A stretch of DNA of 35,423 bases from CALMFQ01 sp964495595 (GTDB lineage Bacteria; Pseudomonadota; Gammaproteobacteria; Burkholderiales; SCOH01): assembly GCA_964495595.1 (NCBI GenBank), contig CAZBWH010000031.1, positions 1 through 35,423 of the forward strand, written 5' to 3'. The position numbers were made by a program, and so were the translations under genes. Below are positions 34,619-35,423 of this stretch, piece by piece (within the stretch, counting starts at the first letter, position 1; each line of letters begins with the position of its first letter). The notes beneath the pieces were generated by a model. That model searched no databases. It had not been told where the DNA came from and worked only from the letters and a program-made list of their open reading frames with translations.

Positions 34619-34647
34619 TTGACTGCTTACTAACTGGTAAGTATATT
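34619..34647 (+). promoter_or_regulatory. Sigma70 promoter of fadH with palindromic operator in the spacer
   Basis: TTGACT (34619-34624), a 17-bp spacer and TATATT (34642-34647) make the best promoter in the window. The spacer contains CTTAC-taactg-GTAAG (34626-34641), an imperfect 16-bp palindrome placed where a dimeric repressor would block RNA polymerase. The repressor is not in the window; a TetR-type regulator is a guess from the palindrome's size. Confidence 0.7.
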
Positions 34648-34713
34648 GATCGCCACCGGACAGGCAGCCCCTGCCTCGCGCTGACATTCACTGAATAAAA
34701 TCCTGGAGGATAT

Positions 34714-35423
34714 ATGTCGAACTACCCGCACTTGCTGGCCCCGCTCGATCTGGGCTTTACCACCCTGCGCAACCGCGTGTTGATGGGCTCGATGCACACC
34801 GGCCTGGAAGAAGCACCTAACGGCTATCACCGCATGGCCGAGTTCTACGCTGAACGCGCACGTGGCGGAGTCGGCCTGATCGTCACCGGCGGCATTGCGC
34901 CGAACGCACAGGGTCTGGCGATGGCGGGTGGCTCCAAGCTCAGTACGCCGGAAGAAGCCGCACATCACCGGGTCATTACCGAGGCCGTGCACCGCGAAGG
35001 TGGCAAGATCGCGCTGCAGATCCTGCACACTGGCCGTTATGCCTTCTCGATGGATCTGGTTGCTCCGTCGCCGCTGCAGGCGCCGATCAATCCGTTCCAG
35101 CCGAAAGAGCTGAGCGATGCCGAAGTCGAGCAGACCATCAACGACTACGCCAATTGCGCCGCACTGGCCCAAAGCGCCGGCTACGATGGCGTGGAAGTAA
35201 TGGGCTCGGAAGGCTACCTGATCAACCAGTTCATCGCCGCCAAGACCAACAAACGCACCGATCGCTGGGGTGGCGGCTACGAAAACCGCATCCAGTTTCC
35301 GATTGAAATCGTGCGCCGTACCCGCGAAAAGGTCGGCCCCAACTTCATCATCATCTATCGCCTGTCGATGCTGGATCTGGTCGATAACGGCTCCAACTAC
35401 GAAGAAATCGTGCAGCTGGCGAA
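34714..35423 (+). CDS. fadH: NADPH-dependent 2,4-dienoyl-CoA reductase, N-terminal part (runs off the window)
   Basis: The first 236 codons of an old-yellow-enzyme-type TIM barrel are present. FadH reduces 2,4-dienoyl-CoA during breakdown of unsaturated fatty acids and in full carries FMN, an Fe-S cluster and FAD over about 670 residues. Visible motifs are LLAPLDLGFTTLRNRVLMGSM near the start, the active-site-region LQILHTGRYA near 105-114, EVMGSEGYLINQFI near 165-178 and NKRTDRWGGGYENR near 184-197. The ATG has TGGAGGA 4 nt upstream. The 3' part is cut off by the window edge. It has its own promoter, so it is not simply cotranscribed with the Sel1 gene. Confidence 0.92.
   Translation, partial: MSNYPHLLAPLDLGFTTLRNRVLMGSMHTGLEEAPNGYHRMAEFYAERARGGVGLIVTGGIAPNAQGLAMAGGSKLSTPEEAAHHRVITEAVHREGGKIALQILHTGRYAFSMDLVAPSPLQAPINPFQPKELSDAEVEQTINDYANCAALAQSAGYDGVEVMGSEGYLINQFIAAKTNKRTDRWGGGYENRIQFPIEIVRRTREKVGPNFIIIYRLSMLDLVDNGSNYEEIVQLA

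Larger units (their letters stand above)
34353..34713. other. 361-bp intergenic region between the Sel1 gene and fadH
   Basis: No gene is seen here. It holds a 14-bp perfect palindrome (34362-34375), a bulged CTGCC..GGCAG hairpin (34384-34410), two terminator-like hairpins, and then the fadH promoter, operator and ribosome binding site, in that order. Confidence 0.7.

Overview
The window looks like chromosome from a GC-rich betaproteobacterium, most likely of the Neisseriales (Chromobacteriaceae type). This is inferred from the gene order, not from any database search: the groups LysM protein-dprA-smg-topA facing def-fmt, gshA-gshB-apbE-EIIA-ptsH-ptsI, and mtaD-ubiG-mupP are the kind of arrangement seen in that group. 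Nearly all of it is coding. No rRNA, tRNA, transposase, prophage or CRISPR array is visible.

Layout. (1) 141-4146, minus strand: a tightly packed operon of a PLP aminotransferase, a TRZ/ATZ-type deaminase (mtaD), ubiG and a HAD phosphatase that resembles MupP (usually annotated gph). (2) 4345-13386, plus strand: a nine-gene cobalamin operon behind a cobalamin riboswitch (4359-4512): btuB, cobU, cobT, cobD/cbiB, cobC, cobO, btuF, btuC, btuD. Adjacent genes overlap or abut throughout. It covers outer-membrane and inner-membrane B12 uptake plus the late assembly steps, but cobS and cobyric acid synthase are not here. (3) 13399-20682 and on to 21731, minus strand: rfaE2 (ADP-heptose synthesis), a GAF-PAS-PAS-GGDEF-EAL protein, topA, smg, dprA and a LysM protein. 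(4) 21969-23476, plus: def and fmt, for processing the initiator Met. (5) 23489-31607, minus: LPS-core glycosyltransferases (waaG-like, waaQ-like), a small phosphotransferase relay (EI, HPr, EIIA-Man type), apbE, and the glutathione genes gshB and gshA. (6) 31769 to the end, plus: an acyl-CoA synthetase, a Sel1-repeat protein and the first 236 codons of a 2,4-dienoyl-CoA reductase (fadH).

This is mainly ordinary housekeeping sequence, and I do not see a convincing new defence or biosynthetic system. The points most worth a second look are small. A REPIN-like element sits in frame over the start of btuF. Two intrinsic terminators are stacked immediately before topA. A near-consensus sigma70 promoter for fadH has a palindromic operator filling its 17-bp spacer. 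A perfect hairpin lies between def and fmt. The phosphatase next to ubiG is probably a peptidoglycan-recycling enzyme, not a phosphoglycolate phosphatase.
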